Source of the DNA: Sphagnum magellanicum
Lineage: Eukaryota > Streptophyta > Sphagnopsida > Sphagnales > Sphagnaceae
Assembly: GCA_021904315.1 (NCBI GenBank)
Contig: CM038923.1
Location: 5,208,001-5,272,000, forward strand
Reading direction: 5' to 3'
DNA: 64,000 nucleotides
Shown here: piece by piece, positions 35,570 through 46,507 of the stretch
How the letters are laid out: every line of letters begins with the position of its first letter
How positions within the stretch are numbered: the stretch's first letter is position 1
Program-made: the position numbers and the translations under genes
The notes under the pieces: generated by a model
Databases searched by the model: none
What the model was told of the DNA's origin: nothing
Seen by the model: only the letters and a program-made list of their open reading frames with translations

Positions 35570-36090
35570 AAATCTATGTTATTCACAAATGCAAAGAATG
35601 CTGAACACATTCAATCTTGGGTGAACAATAAAAGATTCAATCACATGCAACATGTTGCATTAGGAGCATTGGTTATGTTGATTGAAAACATCGATTTAAA
35701 AGTTGGTGCTGCAAATGGAACCACTAGAATCGTAACAAAATTGGAGTTTGATTTAGAAAATAATGTTTGTAACATTTCTGTTACACTCAATCCATTATGA
35801 TACATGCAAATAGTTCAGAAAAAATCAATTCAAAACAAATAGGACATTTTTACAAAGCATCATTTCTTTTAATATTAGGTTATGCAATTACAAGGCACAA
35901 ATCCCAAGGTGCAATGGTATCATTCAAAGTGATGATACATATTCGTGAATCTTTTGCATGAGGATTAGTGTATGTAATGCTATTTAAAGTCACAAGTTGA
36001 AAATTTTTGAAAATTGTTAACAATCTTCAACCTTCGAACATACAACCTATGTTGCCATGGTTTTTAGTAAAATGTGAACATTGTTGTAAA
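35570..36090 (+). pseudogene. Pif1-type helicase C-terminal fragment, copy B
   Basis: Reads HIQSWVNNKRFNHMQHVALG, LVMLIENIDLKVGAANGT, then a stop after VTLNPL (35,798). Further on, sequence corresponding to YAITxHKSQG (about 35,880-35,910) has GGGCAC changed to AGGCAC and continues with frame breaks. More decayed than copy A. Confidence 0.72.
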
Positions 36091-36129
36091 TTGAAATACT
36101 AACACATGTATCATTGTAATCTAGTATGC

Positions 36130-36220
36130 ACTATGTGTGATTCTTTTGATTGGTTTTACCAATCTCCTTTCCACTCAATGCGCAAATTGGGCATATTTTT
36201 CTAAGTTCAAATCCTAGGTT
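36130..36220 (+). repeat. tRNA-derived SINE remnant (copy B)
   Basis: Contains 'ctaagttcaaatcctagg' (36,201-36,218), the same TpsiC-like arm as at 8,278 but with one stem mismatch, and the same upstream 'gattggttttaccaatctcc'. Confidence 0.45.
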
Positions 36221-36989
36221 GAATTATACTTTTAAAATTTTAAAGATGTCATTTTTTACAAAAATCCCAATTGACTAGTTGAATGGAAAATTTAATAACT
36301 TTCCTTGTTTGATTATGACCTTGGATTCATGAACCATTGGAACAAAACAAACAAACAACCTTCCTTCATGTATATAGATATTTTTTAAATTCATTTGAAC
36401 TTTTATTTGCTCATGATTGTTTCAAAGTATAGATTTTTTAAGAATTAATATGAGATGTACCCACATCTAATTAAGAAAATCAATAATAGGCAATCCAAAT
36501 TGCAATGAGTGTTAATTGGATTTTAATGTTTCAATTTCCAAAACCAACCACAATATTAAAACACACATTACTTTTAGAATCATTACACACCTTATAGAAT
36601 TTTGATTTTTTATAAAAATATGAATTGAGATGCCCTTCACCCACTTTGCATTGTTTATTATATTTATTGAACATCAAGTTAAAAGGGTTTTGAAACAAAA
36701 TATTGTTTTGTTCCTCATTAGCTATGACCATACATTACACATCCAATTTACTTGGTAAAGAAAAAGAAAAAAAATGACCCAACAATTGAAAGGGGAAAAA
36801 TATGAATACCCTTCATAAATTGGGCGTTAGGCCTACCTCCACTCCAAGTCCTAGAAGGGACCAACTAGTTTGCAACCCAACCCATAAAATTGAAACTAGG
36901 ACAACAAATAGGTCGAAATACTATTAATAGCAAACTACTTGGACCAATCATTATGATGGGCCAATCAAAAACATTAAGTAACAGTTAAA

Positions 36990-37205
36990 TCCTATATATT
37001 AATTCACTTAGTCCGTCTATCAGTGTGTTTGTCTTTAACTTACTTTAAGTTACCCTAGGGGGGGGAGAGGAATAAAGATGTGATAAAGTGAGTTAGGAGC
37101 GTTGGATCGGGAATCGGACGGGTGGAATGATGTTTTTCAGGGGTAAGTATCGTGTTGGGGTAAAAGTGGTGAGTTGGGAAGTTACACATGGGGTGGGATG
37201 GACCG

Positions 37206-37238
<33 letters not shown>

Positions 37239-37713
37239 ACCGGTGGGTGAGGAGGCGAGAAACCATTGGACAGAGAATAAACAATATTGCCGTGTGCTCG
37301 GTGCCGAGCCCGTCCGACTCTAAAGGACATTGCTTTGGGGGGGGCGGATGGGGAGGGGTCTGTTGGTGGAGACATATTTTTTCACACTAAGAAATGGGGC
37401 CCTCCGGCTGCTCTAAGCGCCCTTCTTTTTCTTTTGGGGGTTTTCTTTCTCCGGCAAATATTTGTTTCAAGGAGTGATGAAAAAATTGGAGATAAGGCAC
37501 ATTAGCAAGGGAGGGTTTGGGTTTGTAAGGTCTCTTATAAGGTTTATAGGGTCCCTCAACCTTGGGATGAATGGATGAATGAGTGGATGGATGGATGGAT
37601 GCCTCCTTCCTCCATATTTTAGATGGTGTTCCAAGTTTGAAGTAACCTTACGACCATTTGAAATGTGCCACACTTGAAACCGTCTGTGCCTTGCAGGCCC
37701 GGGTTACCACTAG
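36990..37713 (+). mobile_element. non-autonomous Helitron, 724 bp
   Basis: The 5' end TCCTATATATTAATTC follows host A (36,989). The 3' end has hairpin GCCT-TGC-AGGC, then CCGGGTTACCACTAG, followed by host T (37,714). Copy A carries the empty site in reverse complement (about 9,870-9,895): flanks 'ccaatc.aaaac' and 'tatttattaca' are contiguous there. Inside are a run of 30 G bases (37,208-37,237) and a GGAT microsatellite (37,564-37,602). There is no coding. Terminal similarity to 17,059-23,918 suggests that element or a relative mobilised it. Confidence 0.9.
37208..37237 (+). repeat. 30-base G homopolymer
   Basis: An uninterrupted G run inside the small Helitron. Similar runs occur at 62,752-62,770 (19 G) and 32,170-32,184 (15 C). 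Such tracts can form G-quadruplexes and are hard to sequence, so exact lengths are uncertain. Confidence 0.8.
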
Positions 37714-39064
37714 TTATATTTATTACATTTTTTTTCTGTAGGTGCACAATGTTGTTGCACCCTTTACCAGCCATGGCAACCAAAACCATTTTCCTAAACC
37801 AAACTGGCATAATTTGGATTTTTTTCATTTAATTTTACTATGTAGGATCACATACAGAGCACCTTTGGAGAGGCTCTATGCAGGCATCACACCAAGGGTT
37901 TTTTTTTCAATTTTGTGATGTAGCTGAAGTGGTGATCGTCCATAAGATGATTTAACCAAATTTGGCTACATACTAGATATGAAAGTAGAAAAAAACTAGA
38001 ATCCTTCTATATTCTTAGCTACCTGGTCGAACTTATCATAAAATTCTAGTGTTTTGGGCCAAATTTTCCTTGAAAAACCCCTTGCATAGGTCGAAATCAT
38101 ATTTTTCAAGTCGAAATCTAACAAAATTTTGTCAAAAGCAGAAATATTACATCACACCAAATGATAGGCCAATTTAAGTAGAATTGTCTAACTCTAGGAA
38201 AGCCAAAATCATGACCATGATATGTTATGTCAAAAAAATTATTTGAAGATGTCAATTTACACCTGGCATTACATACAACAACTTTTACAATGTATTTTTG
38301 TTAGCATCATCATGAATTCATACTTCCAATGGATGGTAAAAATGTTTTAAAGGTTTTTTTTTCCCTTTGTGTTTTTTTTGTCTACCTTTTCTTCCGATAA
38401 TGTGCACCCTTTCTCCACCATATCTACCAATCTTTTTGCTTCCATTGTTGCACGCTTTCTCATATTTTCTAAGCCTAACTTTCTATAATCTTCAAAATAA
38501 ATTTTCTTGCATTTTTCAAATTGAGTTCTCTTGTTGAGTTTTCTTGCTATTGATATTGCATCCCATGTTTCTTTTCACCATTGCACGAATTGCTTAATAT
38601 TTTCAACATTCTTCTCCACTATGAAGCTATAGATGATGGTTTTTTATCTTTTGTTGTACTTTTTATATAATTTTTGTTATTTTGCAATTGTTTTTGCTTA
38701 TTGGTCTTTGTTTTGTTTGAATTTTATGTTGTATTATTTTCTAAGTTCTTGTTTTTTTTGCAAAAATTTGCATGTCTATTTATTTGTTCAAGTATATTTT
38801 TCCATGACAAAGTTGAAAACAATCACTTTTTGTATTGCTAAAGCAATAACTTGTTATTGGTTTTTTCATTAATGCATTTTTATGAAAACTAAACTTTAAT
38901 TTTCCTCCAAAACAAAACTACACATAGTAGAAGCTTGTCATTGATTCTTGCATTGTTGTGTTCTTTTGGATTTTAAACCTTAGTTTCTTTTCACAACAAA
39001 ACTACACATTGTCATAACTTATCGTCAATTCTTATATTATGTTTTTATGAAATTTCAAACATTG

Positions 39065-39700
39065 ATTTCTTTTCAGTTTGAACTATCTTCTTATTTTTGT
39101 TTTTCATTTGCATCTTTCATTAACACAATCATCAACCATGGACAATAAAATAGATTATTTCATTTAAGTTTGTTACATTGCATTATTGGTTTTGTGACCT
39201 TATGCAAGAATTTGTTTTTACAACAATGCTTACAACAATGTCAACACCTTTTTTTAATAAAACATTATTAATGTTAATTGAATCTTTGGAATCCAATTTA
39301 ATGTTTACATTTGTTGCCTTACATGAATCCAAAATTTCAAGTTCTTTGAGTTTTTTGTCATCAAATTTGGGTCATTGGGTCAAGCCCAATAGCACAACCT
39401 AACTTTCCAAGTTCATGTTGACATAATTTGATGAAACCAAGTGGGTGGAATTTTTTTGCATGAACCAAGACTTTTTTTTTAACATTGGAAATCAAATATG
39501 ACCTAACATTCAAAACCAATATACAAAATAACACAAGACAATTCCTATAAAGATTTGTGTATGTTACTCAATTTACAAACTAACCCCTATCAATGTTAAT
39601 TTTCTTACATGTAATGATTTTTTGCAATAGGGAAATCAACAATGTCCTTTGATTTCCATGAAATTTGATTTCAAATTCAATGATGCATAAAAGGATTTAA
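39065..39700. other. copy-B-specific segment upstream of transposase motifs
   Basis: Has no counterpart in copy A. Short plus-strand frames (for example 39,178-39,402) occur but are not recognisable. It may contain the decayed N terminus of the Harbinger gene, because recognisable transposase begins about 39,740. Confidence 0.45.
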
Positions 39701-40327
39701 TTTTTTAGTCTCAAGGAAAGGCTATGTCACTTATGATGGAAGGATTTAAGAATTGGTGTGGCCTTCCTAATGTGCAAGGTGCCGTGATGGCATTCACATC
39801 TCAATTATTCAATAAATATTTTGTACACTAAAACCTATTATTATTACAAAACAGATGGGTACAGCATAGTGGCACAAGCGATTATAGATTGTAATAAAAA
39901 TTTACATGTGTGTTTGTGCACCTTCCAAAAAATGTAAATCATTCAAATGTGTTGCACAAATATGCCATTTATAAAAAAGTTCAATACCTTGGTTTATTTT
40001 GAAAATGATACAAGTTGTCATGGGTTTTTTCCCTAAGTTTTGGGTGATAAATGGTATCCACTTATATCTTATATTACAACCTCGTTTAAACAAAAAAGAC
40101 AACATATTATTTTAAAATTGTTGTATAACACAAACATGAAACAAAAAAGTAGAAGTTGGTCTCTTGTGGAGAATGCATTTGGCATACTCAAAACATTTTT
40201 TAGTTGGGAGCTGCTAACCAAGATCAATTTGAATGTGTCATTGGTGCTTGAGGTTTTCATTACATGTTATATGTTGCATAATTTATCGTCATTTCAAACA
40301 AAATCCAACATCCAAAAATTAATGTAG
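39700..40327 (+). pseudogene. PIF/Harbinger (DDE_Tnp_4) transposase remnant, copy B
   Basis: With frame changes, the order of blocks is that of HARBI1/PIF proteins: GFKNWCGLPNVQGA (39,745-39,786), RDGIHIS holding the first Asp (about 39,786-39,806), YYYYKTDGYSIVAQAIIDCNK with the second Asp (39,838-39,900), then GDKWYPLISYITTSFKQ (40,040-40,090) and SWSLVENAFGILKT with the Glu (about 40,152-40,193), ending at CYMLHNLSSF. At least three frameshifts or stops separate them, so no active protein can be made. A partner Myb-like protein, usual for this superfamily, is not seen. Confidence 0.8.
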
Positions 40328-42269
40328 GTTATTAATTTAGAGGTGCAAATTAATCCAAAATCGAATGTGCATGGCACATAGAAACATTGATGTTATGGAT
40401 GAACAAACATTCCAATCAATTGAAAGGCAAAAGACATCTAGAAATGCAATGTGTAGAGAATTATCCATTTATCTTGGACGTCAAAGGTCTTTCACATGAT
40501 CAACACAAGTATTTTTTAAAAACCTTCTTGCATCTTTTAGAAAATATGATTCAAAGTTGAATTAACATTGTTGTTTTATTATGTCATAAAATGTATCTAA
40601 TCCAAATTACTACCATGAATCCTTATTTGGTTCAACTACCATGAGTCCTTTTTATTAAACTCAATTCTATTGCATATACCCGTTGTTTATTTTAACTATT
40701 ATTATCCTCCTTGTTCAATTCAACTACTATGTATCCTTATTGTTCAATTTAGATCTACAATTTTTGTGAATCCACCAAGGTGTTCATGAATTCAAATTGC
40801 TAGTAGGAATCTTCCTGGTTTTGTTGTTCATTAGAATCCTATTATGGATAAAAAATCTTTTTACCGTTATCTTGTTTCAATACCATGTTCATCATTTTTA
40901 TCAAGCTTGGAATTGCTCTAACCATATTCATTTGAATCTCATTTGATGCCTTGTCTTTACATTTGAAATAGTCTAGTTGATTTTTCAACATAGACTCTTG
41001 AGTTTATGTTTTCCTTTCCTCCAACCAAGCCAAGTTGGTCTCATGTATATGGTTAGTGGAATCCACTAACATCTAACTACCTCTATGTGTTACCTCAACC
41101 ATGATTTGGTGTGCTAAAAAATACATACATTTTATACTTATGTTATTTGCATTTCTTAATCCTCAACCTCTTGCATTTCAAATTATTTTGTTCCTAGATG
41201 TTGGTAAATGAAATGCCTTGTTGAATACCTTATTGATCAGGGTATGAATTAGAATCTACATTAAGGTATGCACAAGAATTTGCCCTATGGTTTACACTAG
41301 GGTATGCCTTAGGGTGTCACAAGCTGTAGCTTCTTTAAAAGCTTCCTTCATGGCTTTTGTGGATGATAGTGAATGAGGAAAGATATTGTCCTTTGAAGAT
41401 TGGAAGCATTGTTGACAAATACTCAACTCTCTTTAATTTGTGACAAATCTTCATGGTATGCATAATCAACATGCTCCTTCCCCAAGCCATTAAAATCATT
41501 GGGTTTTTAACATTGAATCCATTGGGATTGTGGATGTTGATTGTATCTTGCATGAGATTTGATGTGAGGGGGATTGAAAACAAGCCTTTGTCCCATGAAT
41601 TCCAAAATCATCTCTTTGTTGAAAAACTAAAACAAATAGAAAGCATTATTGTCTTGTGGGCTCAATGCCCAATAATTTTCATTATGCTCATACTTAACAT
41701 GTGTAAGCAATTCTTTTTTTGAACTTTTTAAAGATTGAACCCCATTTGTCTTTACACATAGGGCCATTTCTAATGTGGTGAGAGGAACCTACACTCATGA
41801 CATTGGAGGAAACTTTTTCCCAAGTTTGGTTATTTTTATTTCAAATTAATCATATATTGGATCCACCTTGTTCAAAACTATAATATGCTCCTCCTTCCTT
41901 GCCTTGATTAGGGCCAATAACTTTCCACATTCCAAATTTGGCTACCTTGGTTTACTTGAATGAACTTCAATTGACCCATTAGAATTGTGTTTATGGCTTT
42001 CTTCTTTCTTTTCTTATTTTTTTGTTGGACCTTCCTAATCAAGATTACTTTAATAAGTATTGTATTTGCATTCAATTGAACATATGCAAACATTGTTGAT
42101 TATATCTTGATTCAATCTTGGACCTAATAAATAGCATTTGGTTTTACATCCTAAAATTTAATATTTCCAAAGATTTCATGAAATAAAACATTTCCTTTAA
42201 CATTGAAGTAACATCACATGACACATAGGATTTCACCTTAACATTTGTGTTAATTTACATTTCATTGGG

Positions 42270-42620
42270 TTATTCTTGTTTTTTCTAGGTTATTATTGGT
42301 TATTTTAAACTATTATATTGTAGGTTATTAATTTTTTGTTATTCTTGGCTATTCTTAATTATTCAACTTTAGGTTATTATTTGTTATTCTAGCATATATT
42401 ATCACAAGTTATTCTAGGCTATGTTATCATAATATTTTTTTTGTATCGTAAGTTATTTTTAATAATTTTAGGCTATTATTGGTTATTCTACCATAGGCCA
42501 TTTTTGGTTATTTTAGTAGAAGTTATTATTGGCTATATTATCATAGGTTATTCTTGACTATTTTATGATTATTCTAAAATATTCCACCATAGGATATTTT
42601 AAGTTATTTTAGATTATTCC
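42270..42620. repeat. degenerate GGTTATT/GGCTATT tandem repeat, copy B
   Basis: Expanded version of the tract at 12,700-12,935, with additional units around 42,370-42,480 not present in copy A. Confidence 0.6.
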
Positions 42621-43606
42621 ACTGTAAACAATTCACACTACAAGAAATCTTGTCCATTCCAACCCATGCATTTGTGACTTGTGTCCAAATCGACCATTTT
42701 TGTGATTATAGATGTGATTGTCTTTTGTGGCACTTGGTAAAAATGACATGTAGTTACATAAACCATTACAAAATGGTTTGTAATTACATATGCAATTTAT
42801 ACTTGTGACTAATGTCAATTTAGATGAAAATGTAGTTGTTTTTGTGATTTAGAAAGTGGTTCATAAACATTGGACACCACGTAACATCTTTTCATTTTTA
42901 TTTACAACTATAAATCTTAGTTGCAAATGCACATGTAATTAAATGTGAAAAAATAAAATTAGCCAATGATATTGTTGGATTTAATGATTTAATTATTTTC
43001 TTTTAGTTATTTTCAATGAACTTATATATAACCATTAAATGTGTAGTTAGGTTTGGTGTGTTTGTGAAATTTTTAGAAAACCCATGGCAATTAATGATAG
43101 AAATCAATTATCAAGATTAATCTTTATATCAAAAAGAATATGGATAACATAAAAGTTTTTTTTTTATAATTTAACTATGATCCATTTATAAATATTATAT
43201 GTGAATAAATTATATATCAGGCATTTAAATTGAATTATATTGGTAAAATTATGATAAATAAATAAAATATATAATATAATTTTAAAAATCAAATGAAGGT
43301 TTAAGATATGATATATATATATATATAATCTATTTATAAATCATGTGATTGAAATAATTTTTTTCCATGGAATGGTCATTGAAATTGTAGTCAATAATTA
43401 AATTCAAATATTTTTTCTTTTAAAATCAATTTATATTTTTAAGAGGAAAAACATCTATTGGGTACATTATTCAAAAAAATTAAATTTAAACTTTAATCTT
43501 GTCATTTGGGCAAAATCTTAATAAGATATCAAAGATAAAAAATGATGTGTGTGTAATGTTTTCAATGAAATAAGATAAACAAAAGGCACATTATTTTTTT
43601 GCCATA

Positions 43607-43735
43607 ACAAGTGGGGTGGCTTAGTGGTAAAAAGGTTGATTTCCATCCTTGGGGTCCAAGGATTAATTCCCACCCATGACATGGGTTGTGGTGAACAAGA
43701 CGTTGTTGTCACAGATGCCAATGCCATGGAATTCA
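43607..43735 (+). repeat. tRNA-related SINE-like repeat (copy B)
   Basis: The better-preserved counterpart of 15,886-16,010: GGGGTGGCTTAGTGGTAAAA (A-box region), then 'ggggtccaaggattaattcc' in the B-box position. It ends in a shared 'atggaattcattcatttgaa' tail. Confidence 0.5.
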
Positions 43736-43935
43736 TTCATTTGAATGTTCATCCATGTACCTAGCTTTTAATTTAGTTTCAATTCATTCTTTTTAAATTT
43801 CCAGTTAAATTTTAATTCATTTCCACTGAACTCATAGTTCATTTCCAGTTGATTCTCAGTTCCCTCTAATTAAAATTTAGTTAAGTTTTAGTTAAATCCG
43901 AATTAACTCCAACTTAACTCTAAATCAACTTCAAA

Positions 43936-46265
43936 TAATCATGGCATTTGTTTTTAGACAATGATGTTTGATGATTATGTTCAGGCTTTCAAACAGTCTA
44001 CATTGTATAAATAATATTTGTGAGGGGGTTTAGTTAGTCATGAACTTGATAGGAATGAATTGTTGTTGAAGAGGGCCCAACAGTCTAATGACCCTACTAG
44101 ATTAGCGGTTGTTGTGGCAAATTACACATCCAGGTTTCCTTCTTTAATCATGTTTTGCACCTTGAGGGGGGAGAGGTTTTTAGGTTTGCCAAGTGACCCA
44201 TTAATTGTCCTCCTAGTGTAGACAATGATTTTCATTGTCCTCACCATGTGAATTTATTTCGTCCATGAGTAGCAATTCCTACTGCTCAACCCAATATTGT
44301 TAGGGATGTATGCATGCAACAACCACCCTTTAGTTCCAGTGTTTTTTTACCTTTGGTATCTCGAAGTGGCTTGAAATTGAAGGAAACTATTTGTGTTGAT
44401 GGCTAATGGTGGATTGAACATTGCCCACCCAATTCTGTGTTTTAGAAAACCACGAGGTTCAAATGCAAAGCAAATATCAACCTTTACAAATTTGTAAGTG
44501 GAACTCTTGCTCCATGTTACTTAGGGTTTTGGGTGCAATTTCATAGCGGATCACTAGAGCACCATATGCGTTGGTTTTGTTTCGATGATTTGAACCATTA
44601 TGTAGGTGGGACAACATGAAAATATGTAGTTTTTAGGCCTTTAGTTCCAATTTTATGGCCCATCCAAAAAGGTATTAACTTAATTCAAAAGGAGGTAACA
44701 ACTTTAGAAGAAATGGGGTTTTCTTTTGATTGCAACTGGGCTCAAAATTTATTTGGTTCCCAATCATCTAGTTCAAGCATTTCACATGTGCTTGTTATGA
44801 GTGTTCACAACATTGTGCGATTGAGCAATGCAAGTTGTTGGCCTGTAACTTGTGATGGCAAGGAGGCGAGACAACCTTCTATCTTCAAAATAACATAGCA
44901 TCACACCAACAATTGGGAGGTTAGCATCTTACTTACCCAATGCACTATTTTCCACAATATTGATGTCCTTTGACCTGGGTATGAACAATTTTACAATATT
45001 CTTTCAAATGAGAAAGGATATGATGGGACTATTATAAATTTCCTTGATGTTCATGTGTTTACTTTGTCACAATGTTGGTAGGTTCTTTGGGCGGCCGTGG
45101 GGTGTATGTGTAATGTAAACATGTGTATCACGTCTTATAGACTCATGTGGGGTCAATGAAAAGTTCATTCATCAATGCACATGGAGTTGAGATGAAGTTT
45201 ATTGAAGCGCTTTAAAGCCTTTGAACGCTTGTGATAATACATCACAATTTCATTCATAAACCTCTTTATAATTAGTTGGACTATGTAGGAAGTTTAAATT
45301 TTAGTAAAGCCCAATGTTTTTTTTCTTCACTTTGTACCTTTTCAATCATTATAAAATGATGTATATTTATGTATAATACCTTGGCCATTTCAACACATGT
45401 TTGTCATATACTTTGAAAATTTAATTTTCATCAAATATTTTTCAAGTATGCAATTCCCACCCATTTCAACATTTTTGAAAATATTGTAATTATTGTTTAA
45501 GAGCATTAGACATTTGGAGCATTGGTTGCACGAAGGATGATAAAATGTATCCTTCAAATTTTTTTTGTTTTCAAACGTTCACATGACGTTGCTCTCAATG
45601 GGTTTTTTGGCCAAATCCATGTTTAGAATCAATAGGCCATTGCTGATATCAAAACAAACGATGGATGTGACATGACAAAATATTCTATGGCTTGTCAGAA
45701 AATATTTTGTCACATCACTTAATAATTCCATGTCACACAAATATATTAAGAATATTTCATAACATGACATGTAATATGCTTTAAGATTCCTTCTTGCTCA
45801 CCTAAACAAGCTCGCTTGCTCATGCTTGCCCATTTGCTCGTTAGTGTTGTTGATTTTGATTCAATAAACTTGGTTTAATTAAGACAACTTTAGATTTAAT
45901 AACTTGTAAGTTGTCATTTGGACAATTCAAAACTATAATTTGTTTAATTCATTCCAAAATAAAAAGACACAAAAAAAAACTTTCCAAATTTATGTCTTTT
46001 CAAAAAAAATTCTTTTAACATCATATTGATGTGTAGATTTTCAATATTTCTTCTACCAATATGCATTCCATTTTTTCAATTGAATTTGAATCCTATTGAA
46101 TTAAATCTTAATTCAATTGTTGAATTGGAATGTGAATTAAATTTAAAAATTTGAGTTCAATTCAATTAAATTTAAATTGAATTCCAATTCAATTGAAGTT
46201 GCATGCAATATGAATTAATATTTTCATTCAAATCGAAATTAATTTTCATAAAATCAATTCATTTA
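43936..46265. other. unrecognised decayed sequence and AT-rich palindromic DNA
   Basis: From 43,960 to about 45,000 the plus strand has longer coding-like stretches broken by stops (for example reading FDDYVQAFKQSTLYK near 43,970 and HVLVMSVHNIVRLSN near 44,780). The frames suggest an old transposon or gene, but I do not recognise the family. At 45,795-45,842 there is a run of TTGCTC-like words. At 46,060-46,265 the sequence is dense in AATTCAATT and its complement, forming many overlapping palindromes just upstream of the UFD1 gene. Confidence 0.45.
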
Positions 46266-46319
46266 AACCAAACAAAAAAGAATTCCCAATACTTCGAAGT
46301 TGAAGGCAAATAGGTAGTA

Positions 46320-46507
46320 CTACCTAGTTGTCATTCCGCCGGGTGGGCTCAACCTCACCCGGGGATTCAGAGGGGCGGAATGGTCGTCTTCTAGGTCGCG
46401 ATGCAAACAAAGCGTCGCAGTGCGCGCGTGTTTGTGGCAGTGCTTTCAGGAACGTTCTTCTTCGCAGCGAGGAGAGAAGATTTTTTTGCAAGGAAAATTT
46501 TCCAACG
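46320..46507 (+). promoter_or_regulatory. UFD1: UFD1 promoter-proximal region and 5' UTR
   Basis: GC content rises abruptly from 46,330. It includes CCGGGTG...CACCCGG (about 46,338-46,363), an inverted repeat, and several CG-rich words (gtcgcgatg, gcgcgcgtg). The stretch ends at the isolated ATG (46,508). No clear TATA box is visible, as is common for housekeeping plant genes. Confidence 0.5.

Larger units (their letters stand above)
34092..43935 (+). mobile_element. copy B of the ~10-kb composite repeat
   Basis: This is a direct-orientation match to copy A with these differences: 36,450-39,065 is inverted relative to A; a 724-bp Helitron is inserted at 36,990-37,713; an extra segment of about 0.83 kb at 39,065-39,890 carries the N-terminal part of the Harbinger transposase that A lacks; the 1.94-kb AT-rich part of A is absent; and the GGTTATT array is longer. 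Some units present once in A (caagcaccttcataat..., 34,785-34,880) are duplicated in B and C. Confidence 0.72.
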
